A stretch of DNA of 64,000 nucleotides from NCBI GenBank assembly GCA_965197555.1, contig OZ240213.1:3224001-3288000 (forward strand). Direction: 5' to 3'. Both the position numbers and the translations under genes were made by a program. This DNA comes from G965197555 sp965197555. Its GTDB lineage: Bacteria; Chloroflexota; Dehalococcoidia; Lucifugimonadales; UBA3495. The stretch's first letter is position 1, and every line of letters begins with the position of its first letter. Below are positions 1 to 8,554 of the stretch, piece after piece. The notes beneath the pieces are model-generated. The model was not told where the DNA came from, ran no database searches, and worked only from the letters and a program-made list of their open reading frames with translations.

Positions 1-1536
1 CGGTTGGCCCAGGACCACCGGGCTTACCGGTTGGTCAACCCCACCGGCAGCGGCTCGTGGGTCGCCGCCGAAAGCCTGGCCCTGGTGCGCACCGCTTTTC
101 CTAACGCCGAGTTCGACCCGGAGCCTCCCCCAGACTTGCTGAACGCCACTGAGACAACCTATGAAGACGCGGTTTTGACCCTGGTTCGTGGTTGGGTGGA
201 GTGTTCAGGCCCGGTAACTCCATCCGAGTTGTCCGATAACTTGGGCATCCCGGATGGGGATGTCGACCTTGCTCTTAATCAACTGGAGCATGAAGGCCTA
301 GTATTGCGGGGGACCTTTAGGCCCGACGCAACCGGCCAAGAATACTGTGACCGGCGAATCCTGGCCCGTATCCACCGCGCCACCATCGGCCAACTGCGCC
401 GCGACGTGGAGCCGGTAACGCCAGCCACCTTCATGCGGTTCCTCTTTCAGTGGCAACACGCGGTTACACGCAGTTGGCTCCATGGAGAAGGCGGTCTCCT
501 CGATGTTGTGGAAATGCTCCAAGGATTTGAGGTGCCTGCCGGCGCTTTGGAGTCCGAGGTCCTCCCAGCCAGAGTGGCCGACTATCGGCCAACGATGCTG
601 GACAAGCTCAGCCTGAGCGGCGAAATAGTCTGGGGACGGCTGGCGTCTCGGAAGGACAACGGCGCTCATCAGGGTGGCCGGGGCTCCCTTAACCGCACCA
701 CACCCATTTCCCTGGGTCAGAGAGAGGCGCTGAGTTGGTTGCTTGATGACGTCCATGAGGATACATCCCACTTATCCGGGGTAGCCCGCCAGATTCTAGC
801 CGTCTTGGACCGCCGCGGGGCATCCTTCTTGCCCGAGTTGGTGTCTGGTACCCAGCAATTGCCGTCGGAGGTGGAGGAGGGGCTGTGGCAATTGGCCGCC
901 TCCGGCCGTGTTACTTCCGATAGCCTTGAAGCAGTGCGCAGCCGGATCAAAGGCAACCCCGACCGGGGCAGAAGAGCAGCCAGGCTAAGGCGTTCCGGAC
1001 GCCCAAGGCAGAGTAGCTACAGCCGGTGGTCTTTGCTAGAGGCTATTGAAGCCGATGCCAACCCCGTCGAAGCCAAGGCGCGCCAGCTCCTTCGGCGTTA
1101 CGGCATTCTTTTCCCCGAGATCTTGGTGCGAGAGCCCATGGCGCCAAGATGGCGGGAGTTGCTGCAAGCACTGCGAAGACTGGAGGCCAGAGGAGAGATC
1201 CGTGGGGGGCGGTTCGTCGGCGGGTTCGTCGGTGAACAGTTTGCTTTGCCTGAAGCCGTGGACATGGTCCGCAGCATCAAGGCTCGAGGACTGACTGGTG
1301 AGCGCACAGTGCTCTCGGCATGTGACCCCCTGAATTTGATCGGCGTGGTCACTCCGGGGGTACGAGTATCGGCAGTCCTAGGCAACCGCGTAGTATTCGA
1401 AGACGGTATTCCCTTGGGTTCCTGGGAGAATGGTAGCTTGATTAACCGGGCACGGCTGGGAGAAGCGGACCTGACCAATATAAATGGCCTTTTGGACCTG
1501 GAGCCCGTTGAGCCCGCAGGCGTGATGCCGGACTAG
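1..1536 (+). CDS. Lhr-family DEAD/DEAH helicase, C-terminal part (5' cut by window edge)
   Basis: The reading frame is open from the first base, so the start and the two RecA-like motor domains lie outside the window. The visible 510 or so residues match the C-terminal accessory region of large Lhr-type (Lhr-core/DUF1998-less) DNA helicases: winged-helix material around residues 55-100, then the conserved stretch with RRILARIHRATIGQLRRD and EPVTPATFMRFLFQWQH near residues 115-150. Lhr helicases unwind nucleic acid 3' to 5' in DNA repair. No helicase motif can be checked here. The gene ends at a TAG just before a repeat cluster. Family assignment is from remembered conserved motifs and is fairly sure; the exact subfamily is not. 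Confidence 0.8.
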   Translation, partial: RLAQDHRAYRLVNPTGSGSWVAAESLALVRTAFPNAEFDPEPPPDLLNATETTYEDAVLTLVRGWVECSGPVTPSELSDNLGIPDGDVDLALNQLEHEGLVLRGTFRPDATGQEYCDRRILARIHRATIGQLRRDVEPVTPATFMRFLFQWQHAVTRSWLHGEGGLLDVVEMLQGFEVPAGALESEVLPARVADYRPTMLDKLSLSGEIVWGRLASRKDNGAHQGGRGSLNRTTPISLGQREALSWLLDDVHEDTSHLSGVARQILAVLDRRGASFLPELVSGTQQLPSEVEEGLWQLAASGRVTSDSLEAVRSRIKGNPDRGRRAARLRRSGRPRQSSYSRWSLLEAIEADANPVEAKARQLLRRYGILFPEILVREPMAPRWRELLQALRRLEARGEIRGGRFVGGFVGEQFALPEAVDMVRSIKARGLTGERTVLSACDPLNLIGVVTPGVRVSAVLGNRVVFEDGIPLGSWENGSLINRARLGEADLTNINGLLDLEPVEPAGVMPD

Positions 1537-1562
1537 CCTTCTTCTCTCACCACCCACGCTGT

Positions 1563-1818
1563 GACCCCTTCGAGGCCGCCGTCCCCCCTTCCGTCATTCC
1601 CACCCCCAATCCGTCATTCCCGCGCACGCTCGAACCCAGAGGCACCCATCCCAAGACCCTCCGCCCCCTTCCCGTCATTCCCGCCCCCGTCCGTCATTCC
1701 CGCCCCCGTCCGTCATTCCCGCCCCCGTCCGTCATTCCCGCCCCCTTCCGTCATTCCACCACAGCCGGGAACCCAGAGAGGCACCCACATTCCCGCGCAG
1801 CCGTCCCCCCTCCGTCAT
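1563..1818. repeat. REP-like palindromic repeat cluster
   Basis: Many copies of a short unit built on CCGTCATTCCCGC(G/C)C follow each other, some with the full palindrome ATTCCCGC...GCGGGAAT and some reduced to the left arm. The stretch has no credible gene although one frame stays open because of the biased composition. The same unit recurs at 3018-3465 and 8968-9372. The cluster ends in CCGTCATT exactly where the IS110-family element begins. Confidence 0.85.
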
Positions 1819-1833
1819 TTGTATGTTGCGGAT

Positions 1834-2006
1834 GTCCTACGAAAGGTGCAAATTGTAGGACGGATGGGAGGGGCGAGTCGGCCGTCATTGGGCGGACTGG
1901 GCCATTGGTCCAGTGGCGCCGAGCGGGAGTAGGACACCCCTCCCAATAGCCGGGACCTCCGAACAGATACAGGGGTATGAGACCCGCATTAGCAAGTGGG
2001 GAGGTC
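1834..2006 (+). ncRNA. putative IS110 bridge RNA with target-binding and donor-binding loops
   Basis: Three stem-loops follow each other. The first is GTCCTAC (1834-1840) with GTAGGAC (1855-1861). The target loop is closed by TGGGAGGGG (1865-1873) with CCCCTCCCA (1937-1945) and holds an inner hairpin ACTGGGCC-ATT-GGTCCAGT (1896-1914). Its 5' side has CCGTCATT (1882-1889), identical to the left flank of the element. Its 3' side has GCGGGAG (1923-1929), complementary to the right flank CTCCCGC (3017-3023). The donor loop is closed by GACCTCC (1954-1960) with GGAGGTC (2000-2006) and has ACAGATAC (1963-1970), identical to the right end of the element (3010-3017). The right donor guide is unclear. 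The order and the roughly 175-nt size agree with the known IS621 bridge RNA. The assignment comes from hand folding only. Confidence 0.75.
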
Positions 2007-2039
2007 GGCAACCCAATGATACGGGAGAGGGCGGAACTG

Positions 2040-2991
2040 ATGGAAGTGCTAGCTGGAATTGATGTTGGTAAAGGCAGTCTGGAGGTATGGGCGGGGGCGG
2101 GGCCAGCGCGACGGTTCCCCAACTCCGCTGAGGGCATCACCGCTCTGGTGTCATGGTTGGCACTAGAGGGAATTGCTGGGGCGGTGTGTGAACCCACCGG
2201 CGGGTATGAGCGGGAGGTCATGCGCCGGTTCGAAGAAGCTGGCTTGCGGGCGCATCGGGTCCATCCCAACAAGGTGCGGGCCTTCGCCCGAGCCAGTGGA
2301 TACGAGGCCAAGACCGATGCCCAGGACGCTCAGACCCTGTTCCGGTTTGGCCAGGTGTTTGCCTTGGCCGCTACCTCCCAGGAGCCATCCGATCCGCAGC
2401 GGGCCCAATTACAGGACTTGTTGCGGCGGCGGCGTCAGTTGGTCAACCAGCGGGTGCAGGAACGCAACCGGCTGGATAAAGGGTTGACCGCTGCCAGCAG
2501 AGACTCAACCCAACGGCACATAGCCTGGCTGGATCAGGAGATCGACCGGTTGGACCAAGAGTACCAAAAGGCCTTGCAGAGCAGCAGGGAACTGTCACAC
2601 CGGGCGGACCTGTACCGCAGTGTGCCGGGGGGTGCGACAACTCATTGCAGCTACCTTGGTGGCGGACCTGCCGGAGCTGGGGCAGGGGGACGCCAAGAGG
2701 TTGACTTCTTTGGTGGGCTTGGCTCCCTGGTCAAGGGACAGCGGCCGACAGCGGGGCTACCGGGCCATCCGGGGTGGCCGGGGGACGGTACGCCGAGCCT
2801 TGTACCTGGCGGCCCTCTCGGCGGTGCGAAGCAAGGGCAGTGCCCTGGGGCGTTTTTACCAGCAGCTCCGCCTACGGGGCAAGCCCGGCAAGGTAGCTTT
2901 GGTGGCATTGATGCGAAAACTGCTCTTACAACTCCACGCCGTCGCCCGCCGAGGAACACCCTGGGTAACTGACTACACCCCAGCCGTCTAA
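2040..2991 (+). pseudogene. IS110-family transposase, frameshifted in a G6 run
   Basis: Start chosen at ATG 2040 (MEVLAGIDVGK), after GAGAGG, because the RuvC-like DEDD domain of IS110 transposases begins there. The N-terminal domain runs to about 2625. The Tnp20-type C-terminal domain continues in another frame to 2991, with RQLIAATLVADLPELG and the Ser of RDSGRQRG that marks the catalytic serine region. The break falls in six Gs at 2627-2632. With five Gs the protein would read YRSVPGVRQLIAA without interruption. It could be a genuine inactivating insertion, a programmed slip, or an assembly error. As read, the gene gives no full-length transposase of about 316 residues. Confidence 0.8.
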
Positions 2992-3017
2992 AAACCATTG
3001 ACTTTCAACACAGATAC

Positions 3018-3465
3018 TCCCGCGCAGGCTGGAATCCACGGAGCCACCTTTCCCAAGGCTCCACGCCCCTAGACTCCCCCATTCCAGCCAGTGACAGCGG
3101 CAGCCCCCATCCCGTCATTCCCGCCCCCTTCCGTCATTCCCGCGCAGAGCCTGCCCCCGGCTCGATCGGGGGCCAGAACCCAGAGAGCCACCCATCCCAA
3201 GGCTCCACGCCCCTAGACTCCCCCATTCCAGCCAGTGACAGCGGCAGCCCCCATCCCGTCATCCCCGCCCCCTTCCGTCATTCCCGCACAGACGGGAATC
3301 CACGGAGCCACCTTTCCCAAGGCCCCACGCCCCTAGACTCCCCCATTCCAGCCAGTGACAGCGGCAGCCCCCATCCCGTCATCCCCGCCCCCTCCCGTCA
3401 TTCCCGCACAGACGGGAATCCAGAAAGGCACCCATCCCAAGGCTCCACGCCCCTAGACTCCTCCT
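3018..3465. repeat. 120-bp tandem repeats containing REP-like palindromes
   Basis: A unit that begins CCCAAGG(C/T)(C/T)CCACGCCCC and goes through GACAGCGGCAGCCCCCATCC and a CCGTCATTCCCGC palindrome starts at 3052, 3196, 3316 and 3436. The last two steps are exactly 120 bp and the first is 144. Copies differ at few positions, which points to recent amplification or gene conversion. No credible gene lies in 2992-3629. A looser copy of the same unit lies at 9020-9380. Confidence 0.85.
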
Positions 3466-3629
3466 TCCGCGGGTGTGACATCCAACGGTTCTTTCCAGTT
3501 AATGTGCGATTGCCCCTGGCTGTGTGACCTGTAGATTGATAATCACCGCGTTGCTGTGCTAACGTAAACCGTCGGAAACTGAAATCCGCACGCCCGACGG
3601 CTAATGCACAAGACAAGATAGGTGCGACA

Positions 3630-5417
3630 TTGCCCGCCTTCCGCTTCTCTCCCAATCCCAACCAAGCACACCGGATCAACTGGCGGGAATGGAGCACTGA
3701 ATCATTCGCCACCGCCCAAGCCGAGAATAAACCCGTACTGCTGTCTATCTCCGCAGTGTGGTGCTATTGGTGCCACGTTATGGACGACACCTCCTACTCC
3801 GATCCTGATGTTATCCGTTACATCAACGATTACTTCTTGCCCATCCGGGTCGACCACGATCATCGCCCGGACATAAATGCCCGCTATAACCTCGGCGGGT
3901 GGCCCTCCACCGCTTTCTTGACAGCCCACGGTGGTCTGATCAGCGGCGCTACTTATTTACCCCCGGACCAACTGCTGGCTATGCTCACTGAGGTGCGCCA
4001 TGCCTATGAGGCCGACCGGCCCCAGCTTTATGAGCCAGCCAGAGACTTTCATCGCCGCAAAAAAGAGCAAGTTGCTAGATTCTCCGCCGGCCAAGAGTTG
4101 CCGGACCACCTAGTTAACCGGGTCGCTAGAATCCTGGCCGGCGCCTACGATGCTGCCAACGGCGGATTTGGAGACGAGCCCAAGTTCCCCAACCCCTCCT
4201 TGTTATCGTTCCTGGTACACCTCACCCGCACCACTGGCGAGAGCTTCTACCGGGCCATGCTCGAGAAAACCCTGGACAGCATGGCAGCCGGGCAGATTTT
4301 GGACCAGCAAGAGACCGGGTTCTTCCGGCATAGTAATAACTCGGACTGGTCCAGCCCCCAGTTGGAAAAACTTGCGGAGGACAACATCGCCTTGGCCCAG
4401 GGTTTCCTGGATTCCGGCATGCTGCTGGGGGACCAAAGGTATATCGACGTTGCCGCCGAGACCGTTGACTACCTTCTCAGCCATCTGTTCGACTCCCAGG
4501 TGCCCGGATTTCACGGCAGTCAAGGCGCTCACTCTGAATACTTTCTGCTGGGCCGGGAGTCTCGCCGAGACCGGGCTGCACCTGAGGTGGACCCATCATG
4601 TTACGTAGATGCCAATTGCAGGGCGGTAACTTTATTGCTGGACGCCTCCTGGGGGTTGGGGCGGCCTGAATTGGAGAACACTGCTCTGGGTGTGCTGGCC
4701 AGAATAGATAGCTTCTCCCAAGATGCTAGACTGTGTCACGTCTACCCTGATGAGGGACCGGGCATAGGACCAGTCTACCTTTCCGACTGGGCCTGGCTGC
4801 TGAGCAGTCTGATGTCAGCTCACGCGTATACCGCCGAGGGCCGATACCTGGACCGGGCGAAGAGCGTAGCAGTGGAATTGGTCGACAGGTACTTCGATGG
4901 AGAACACGGTGGATTCTTCGACATCGAAGAGGACTCTGAGGCCGTGGGCCTTCTGCAGATCAGGGAGAAACCCCTACCCGACAACATGGCGGCTGCTTTG
5001 GCGCTCCTTAAGCTATATGAAGCAACACGAAACAACGACTACCTACAGTTGGTGGAGGCAACTCTTGGCGCCTTTGTTCCAACTTACCGGGAATTCGGAG
5101 AGTTTTCCGCGCCCTATGGGCTTGCCGTGGACCTCTGGCGCCACTCGCCCGTGGAAATCACTATAGAGGGCCAACCGAACGAGTCCTCAACTCAGGCGAT
5201 GCTCCGGGCGGCGGCCAGGGTAACCTACCCACATCTGGTCGTCAAACCCACCAAGGTCTTGGAACCCGAGTATGCGGCCAGGGCCTTGGTTTGCCTGGAT
5301 ACGATATGCCTTCCTCCGGTGGTGGAACCGGGAGACCTGGCAGAAACGGTACAGAATGCGCTTTCAGGGCAAGAGAGTCCGTTTCAGAATATCTTTGAGC
5401 TGTACCCTAGGGTTTGA
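3630..5417 (+). CDS. DUF255 thioredoxin-fold protein (YyaL/SSP411 family)
   Basis: The N-terminal 110 residues form a thioredoxin-like DUF255 domain with the signature around SAVWCYWCHVMDD, holding a CxxC pair at about residues 45-48. The long remainder is an alpha/alpha-barrel-like region, as in bacterial YyaL and eukaryotic SPATA20 proteins. At 595 residues it is somewhat shorter than the usual 670-700, mainly at the N-terminus. The start is TTG 3630, since no in-frame ATG or GTG precedes the conserved part. The biochemical role of the family is not settled. The residues seen would allow disulfide chemistry. It is followed 54 bp later by aspS on the same strand and may share its transcript. 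Confidence 0.85.
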   Translation: MPAFRFSPNPNQAHRINWREWSTESFATAQAENKPVLLSISAVWCYWCHVMDDTSYSDPDVIRYINDYFLPIRVDHDHRPDINARYNLGGWPSTAFLTAHGGLISGATYLPPDQLLAMLTEVRHAYEADRPQLYEPARDFHRRKKEQVARFSAGQELPDHLVNRVARILAGAYDAANGGFGDEPKFPNPSLLSFLVHLTRTTGESFYRAMLEKTLDSMAAGQILDQQETGFFRHSNNSDWSSPQLEKLAEDNIALAQGFLDSGMLLGDQRYIDVAAETVDYLLSHLFDSQVPGFHGSQGAHSEYFLLGRESRRDRAAPEVDPSCYVDANCRAVTLLLDASWGLGRPELENTALGVLARIDSFSQDARLCHVYPDEGPGIGPVYLSDWAWLLSSLMSAHAYTAEGRYLDRAKSVAVELVDRYFDGEHGGFFDIEEDSEAVGLLQIREKPLPDNMAAALALLKLYEATRNNDYLQLVEATLGAFVPTYREFGEFSAPYGLAVDLWRHSPVEITIEGQPNESSTQAMLRAAARVTYPHLVVKPTKVLEPEYAARALVCLDTICLPPVVEPGDLAETVQNALSGQESPFQNIFELYPRV

Positions 5418-5471
5418 CCTAATCGGGACCCACCCTGTGCCATAGGATGGGACCCCACCTGAGGGCATTCA

Positions 5472-7262
5472 TTGCTTAGAACACTGGAATGCGGCGTACT
5501 TAGGGACACCGATATTGACAGTCGCCCGACCCTGGCAGGCTGGGTGAGCCGACGGCGGGACCACGGCGGCATCATTTTTGTCGACTTGCGAGACCGCTCA
5601 GGCGTTACCCAGGTTGTCTTCAACCCTGAGCTGTCACCGGACGCATGCCAAGTCGCCGAACAGCTACGGTCCGAGTGGGTGGTCCGAATCACCGGGACTG
5701 TCAGCAGACGGCCCGCTGGTAGTGAAAATCCGGCCATGTCCACGGGGGCCGTCGAACTGATCGCCGATGATGTCACCGTGCTCAACAAGTCCCTCACGCC
5801 CCCCTTTTACATTACAGAGGAATCTGGGGCGGACGAGAGCCTGCGGCTGCGCTACCGTTACCTGGACCTGCGCCGCCCCCCGATGTACCGTAATCTAGTG
5901 CTAAGACACCGGGTGATTAAGTATATCCGTGACTTCCTGGATTCTCGGGACTTCCTGGAAATTGAGACACCCATATTGATCAAGAGCACCCCGGAAGGGG
6001 CGAGGGACTTCCTCGTACCCAGCCGCCTTCAACCAGGGAGTTTTTACGCCCTGCCCCAATCGCCCCAGCAACTCAAACAGCTCCTGATGGTTTCGGGAGT
6101 GGACAAGTATTTCCAGATCGCCCGGTGTTTTCGTGACGAAGACCTCCGGGCTGACAGGCAACCCGAGTTCACCCAACTCGACTTGGAGATGAGCTTCGTC
6201 GAAGAGACGGACGTTCTGGACTTGACTGAAGAGCTCTACACCGGATTGGTGGAGGCTTTGGCCCCCGAGAAGACCTTGGTTAAACCCTTCCCCAGGCTCT
6301 CCTACAACGACGCCATGTCTCGTTTCGGCAGCGACAAGCCCGATCTCCGCTACGGCATGGAGATGACCGACGTTAGTCCATTGGCTGCAGAGACGGAGTT
6401 CAGGGTATTTCTCTCCACCGTTGAGGGAGGGGGCGTCGTCAAAGGATTCGTTGTTCCGGGCCTGGCCGGCGCCACCAACGCAACCATGCGTCAACTGGAA
6501 GAAGCTGCCAAAGAATGCGGTGCAGCGGGACTGAGCCACATCCGCCTTAGGAGCACCGGTCCATTGGATCAAATATCCGAGGAAGAGGTCGTCTGCTCGG
6601 CAGGCTTGAGAATGCCCATAGAGTGGAGCCGACGGCTGGCCCAACGCATGAGTGCGGCTCCAGGGGACTTGGTGGTGCTAATGGCCGGAAAACCACCTCT
6701 GATCGATCGCTGGCTCGGTGCATTTAGAAGCTACATCGGAGATTATTTGGGCCTTGCTGACGCCGACACGCTGGCCTTCGCTTTTGTCACCCAATTCCCG
6801 TTGTTCGAGTGGAACGAAGAAGCAGGCCGGTGGAACTCGGCCCACCACCCTTTCACCGAACCCGTTAGCGGCCAGGAGGGGCTCCTGGACAGCGGTGATC
6901 CTGGTGAAATTACATCCAAAGCCTACGATCTGGTCTGCAATGGGTCCGAGCTTGCCAGCGGCAGCATCCGAATTCACCAGCGTGACGTCCAAGAAAAGAT
7001 ATTCAGGATTTTAGGTTACACCGACAGTGAGATCAGGGACAGGTTCGGCCAGATTCTCGAGTCTTTTGAGTACGGGGCTCCTCCTCATGGGGGCATAGCC
7101 CCGGGAATCGATCGGCTGGTAGCAATTCTCGCTGGCGCAACCTCCCTCCGTGACGTCATTGCCTTCCCCAAAACCCAAAGTGGGTCCGACCTGCTCTTCG
7201 ATGCGCCGGCGCCGGTGTCCCCGGAGCAGCTCAGGGAGCTGTCAATTCGCCCTTCCGACTAG
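5472..7262 (+). CDS. aspS: aspartate--tRNA ligase
   Basis: Class IIb aminoacyl-tRNA synthetase that charges tRNA-Asp in the cytoplasm. The order is that of bacterial AspRS: OB-fold anticodon domain (about residues 1-110), catalytic core with motif 2 FRDEDLRADRQPEFTQLD near residue 220, the bacterial GAD insertion (about 290-420), and motif 3 GGIAPGIDRLVAILAG near 545. Length 596 is normal. The start is TTG 5472. The anticodon-binding loop reads RRRDHGG; His in place of the Leu seen in discriminating enzymes suggests a non-discriminating AspRS that would also make Asp-tRNA-Asn and need GatCAB. That last point is inference from one residue. The call itself is secure. Confidence 0.97.
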   Translation: MLRTLECGVLRDTDIDSRPTLAGWVSRRRDHGGIIFVDLRDRSGVTQVVFNPELSPDACQVAEQLRSEWVVRITGTVSRRPAGSENPAMSTGAVELIADDVTVLNKSLTPPFYITEESGADESLRLRYRYLDLRRPPMYRNLVLRHRVIKYIRDFLDSRDFLEIETPILIKSTPEGARDFLVPSRLQPGSFYALPQSPQQLKQLLMVSGVDKYFQIARCFRDEDLRADRQPEFTQLDLEMSFVEETDVLDLTEELYTGLVEALAPEKTLVKPFPRLSYNDAMSRFGSDKPDLRYGMEMTDVSPLAAETEFRVFLSTVEGGGVVKGFVVPGLAGATNATMRQLEEAAKECGAAGLSHIRLRSTGPLDQISEEEVVCSAGLRMPIEWSRRLAQRMSAAPGDLVVLMAGKPPLIDRWLGAFRSYIGDYLGLADADTLAFAFVTQFPLFEWNEEAGRWNSAHHPFTEPVSGQEGLLDSGDPGEITSKAYDLVCNGSELASGSIRIHQRDVQEKIFRILGYTDSEIRDRFGQILESFEYGAPPHGGIAPGIDRLVAILAGATSLRDVIAFPKTQSGSDLLFDAPAPVSPEQLRELSIRPSD

Positions 7263-7308
7263 CCAGTCCTGCCTACTTCGCATCCTCGAACTATGCAGCA
7301 CAATATAT

Positions 7309-7338
7309 AAGGCCCGCGGATTAGGCTCCGCGGGCCTT
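7309..7338. terminator. bidirectional hairpin terminator between aspS and fbp
   Basis: A perfect 12-bp stem AAGGCCCGCGGA / TCCGCGGGCCTT encloses the loop TTAGGC. It lies between two convergent genes, with A/T at both feet of the stem, so it can serve both strands. Short T tracts make it a moderate intrinsic terminator. Confidence 0.8.
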
Positions 7339-7372
7339 AAACATCGATCAAAATTGGCTTCTAGCTTTTGGG

Positions 7373-8554
7373 TTAATCGTCGGCTGAAGCAGCCTTTTCG
7401 GGTACCATCGCGCCGTTTGTGTGTCCATCCCGAAACTCGAAGCGTGCCACCAAGTCGCCAATAGTCTGGCGGAAGCCGGAGTACTCCAGTTCCCCATAAG
7501 GCAGCATGGCCGCGCCGGACCAGCCCTGGGACCGCATGGCAAGCGCCTTTTCCTGGGCCAACTGTCGTACATAGTCCCAGGCCGGGTTATCGAAAAAGTC
7601 TACGAAAGAGTCGGAGAAATGCCCGCCTCCATCCAAAGAGAAGCCGATACACGATACCAGCGGCAGGCAGTAGATCCCGGTGACCGCTGTGTTGATGGGC
7701 ACCGGCATCAATGGCATAACGTGAGAGCCGCGGGCATCGCCGCCGATGTAATGGGCTTTGGCGTAAGGAGATATCAGCTCTTCGGGCGCTGGGAAAATCC
7801 CCTGGTTGCGGACCAAGGCGACCGGGTCGTCCTTGCCTGTGTAGCTGCCTGCGATGTTGTGGAGGCGTGTGGCGGAGATCGCGGCTGCTTTCTGCCCGGA
7901 ATACCGGGAGACTATGGAGTCTATGCCGAATCGCTCGTTGTCCCGTAAAAGCACTGTTATCCGGTAGTAGTCCTCGGGTGCGTTCAGGGAGACAATGCTG
8001 TCTCCGTCAGTGTTGTCCATGTCGATAATATTGAACGTGAACCCATCGCCGATGCGCGGAAGCATCAGCCCGGCGCAGTACATGGGGTCGGCGAAACCGA
8101 GGAACATCGGCAGATTATAGGCGCCTGGGCCGCACTTGTCCGCTGCCAACACCATGAACGACTCAGCCGGGCGGATCCGGTTGGTCTTGACCGGCTCGTG
8201 GTCCCACTCGATCTCAGCGACTGCGGGGCCGGCGCCTCGAATATTCCCCGACGGCGCATCCACCAGCAGGTCTTGCCCGGCCCCGTAAAGACCGTATTCG
8301 GTGGCGATATCGGTCGCATGAAGGAATGAACTCCACGCGAATTGGTGCACATCGGTATTATTCTCGCCATGGGTATGGGAGGCAATGATGCAGATGTCAT
8401 CACCGGTGTGACCCACGAAAGCGTCTATCAGCAGGCCGCGCTTTACAGCATCGGCGCAGTCAGCCTTGACCGCGTCCAACATTCTCTCGGACGGCTTGGT
8501 GTGCCCTCCGATCGAGCCCACGTCAGCCTTCAAGATAGACAGTGTGATCTTCAT
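7373..8554 (-). CDS. fbp: fructose-1,6-bisphosphate aldolase/phosphatase (class V)
   Basis: Opens with MKITLSILKADVGSIGGH, the N-terminal signature of the bifunctional FBP aldolase/phosphatase found in archaea, deep-branching bacteria and some Chloroflexota. It condenses triose phosphates to fructose-1,6-bisphosphate and hydrolyses it to fructose-6-phosphate, making gluconeogenesis one-way. Metal-binding segments GHTGDD, HTHGENN and IDMDNTDGDS are present. Length 393 is typical. The start ATG follows a strong AAAGGAGGAGCT Shine-Dalgarno. It faces aspS across a shared terminator. The 0.9 kb upstream has no gene and an A/T-rich TATTATATATT that might be its promoter, but no clear -35 box. This is a very secure call. 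Confidence 0.95.
   Translation of the reverse strand: MKITLSILKADVGSIGGHTKPSERMLDAVKADCADAVKRGLLIDAFVGHTGDDICIIASHTHGENNTDVHQFAWSSFLHATDIATEYGLYGAGQDLLVDAPSGNIRGAGPAVAEIEWDHEPVKTNRIRPAESFMVLAADKCGPGAYNLPMFLGFADPMYCAGLMLPRIGDGFTFNIIDMDNTDGDSIVSLNAPEDYYRITVLLRDNERFGIDSIVSRYSGQKAAAISATRLHNIAGSYTGKDDPVALVRNQGIFPAPEELISPYAKAHYIGGDARGSHVMPLMPVPINTAVTGIYCLPLVSCIGFSLDGGGHFSDSFVDFFDNPAWDYVRQLAQEKALAMRSQGWSGAAMLPYGELEYSGFRQTIGDLVARFEFRDGHTNGAMVPEKAASADD

Larger units (their letters stand above)
1820..3016 (+). mobile_element. IS110-family insertion sequence inside a REP-like repeat
   Basis: The element is about 1.2 kb: a 220-bp non-coding left end, one transposase gene and a right end of only about 25 bp. 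This is the layout of the IS110 group, in which the bridge RNA is encoded upstream of the transposase. The left flank ends CCGTCATT and the right flank begins (CT)CCCGCGCAGG. Joined, they restore the local REP-like unit CCGTCATTCCCGCGCAGG, so the element split one repeat. There are no terminal inverted repeats, as expected for the family. The boundary is uncertain by one or two bases because of the shared core: the left junction reads TT and the right CT. Confidence 0.8.

Noticed and set aside
1561..1932. Proline/serine-rich open frame over the repeat cluster
   Set aside because: It translates GC-rich REP-like units and continues into the bridge RNA region; no start signal or protein character.
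3018..3465. Possible CRISPR array because of regular repeats
   Set aside because: The spacing is 120 bp with near-identical content between palindromes; there are no unique spacers and no cas genes.
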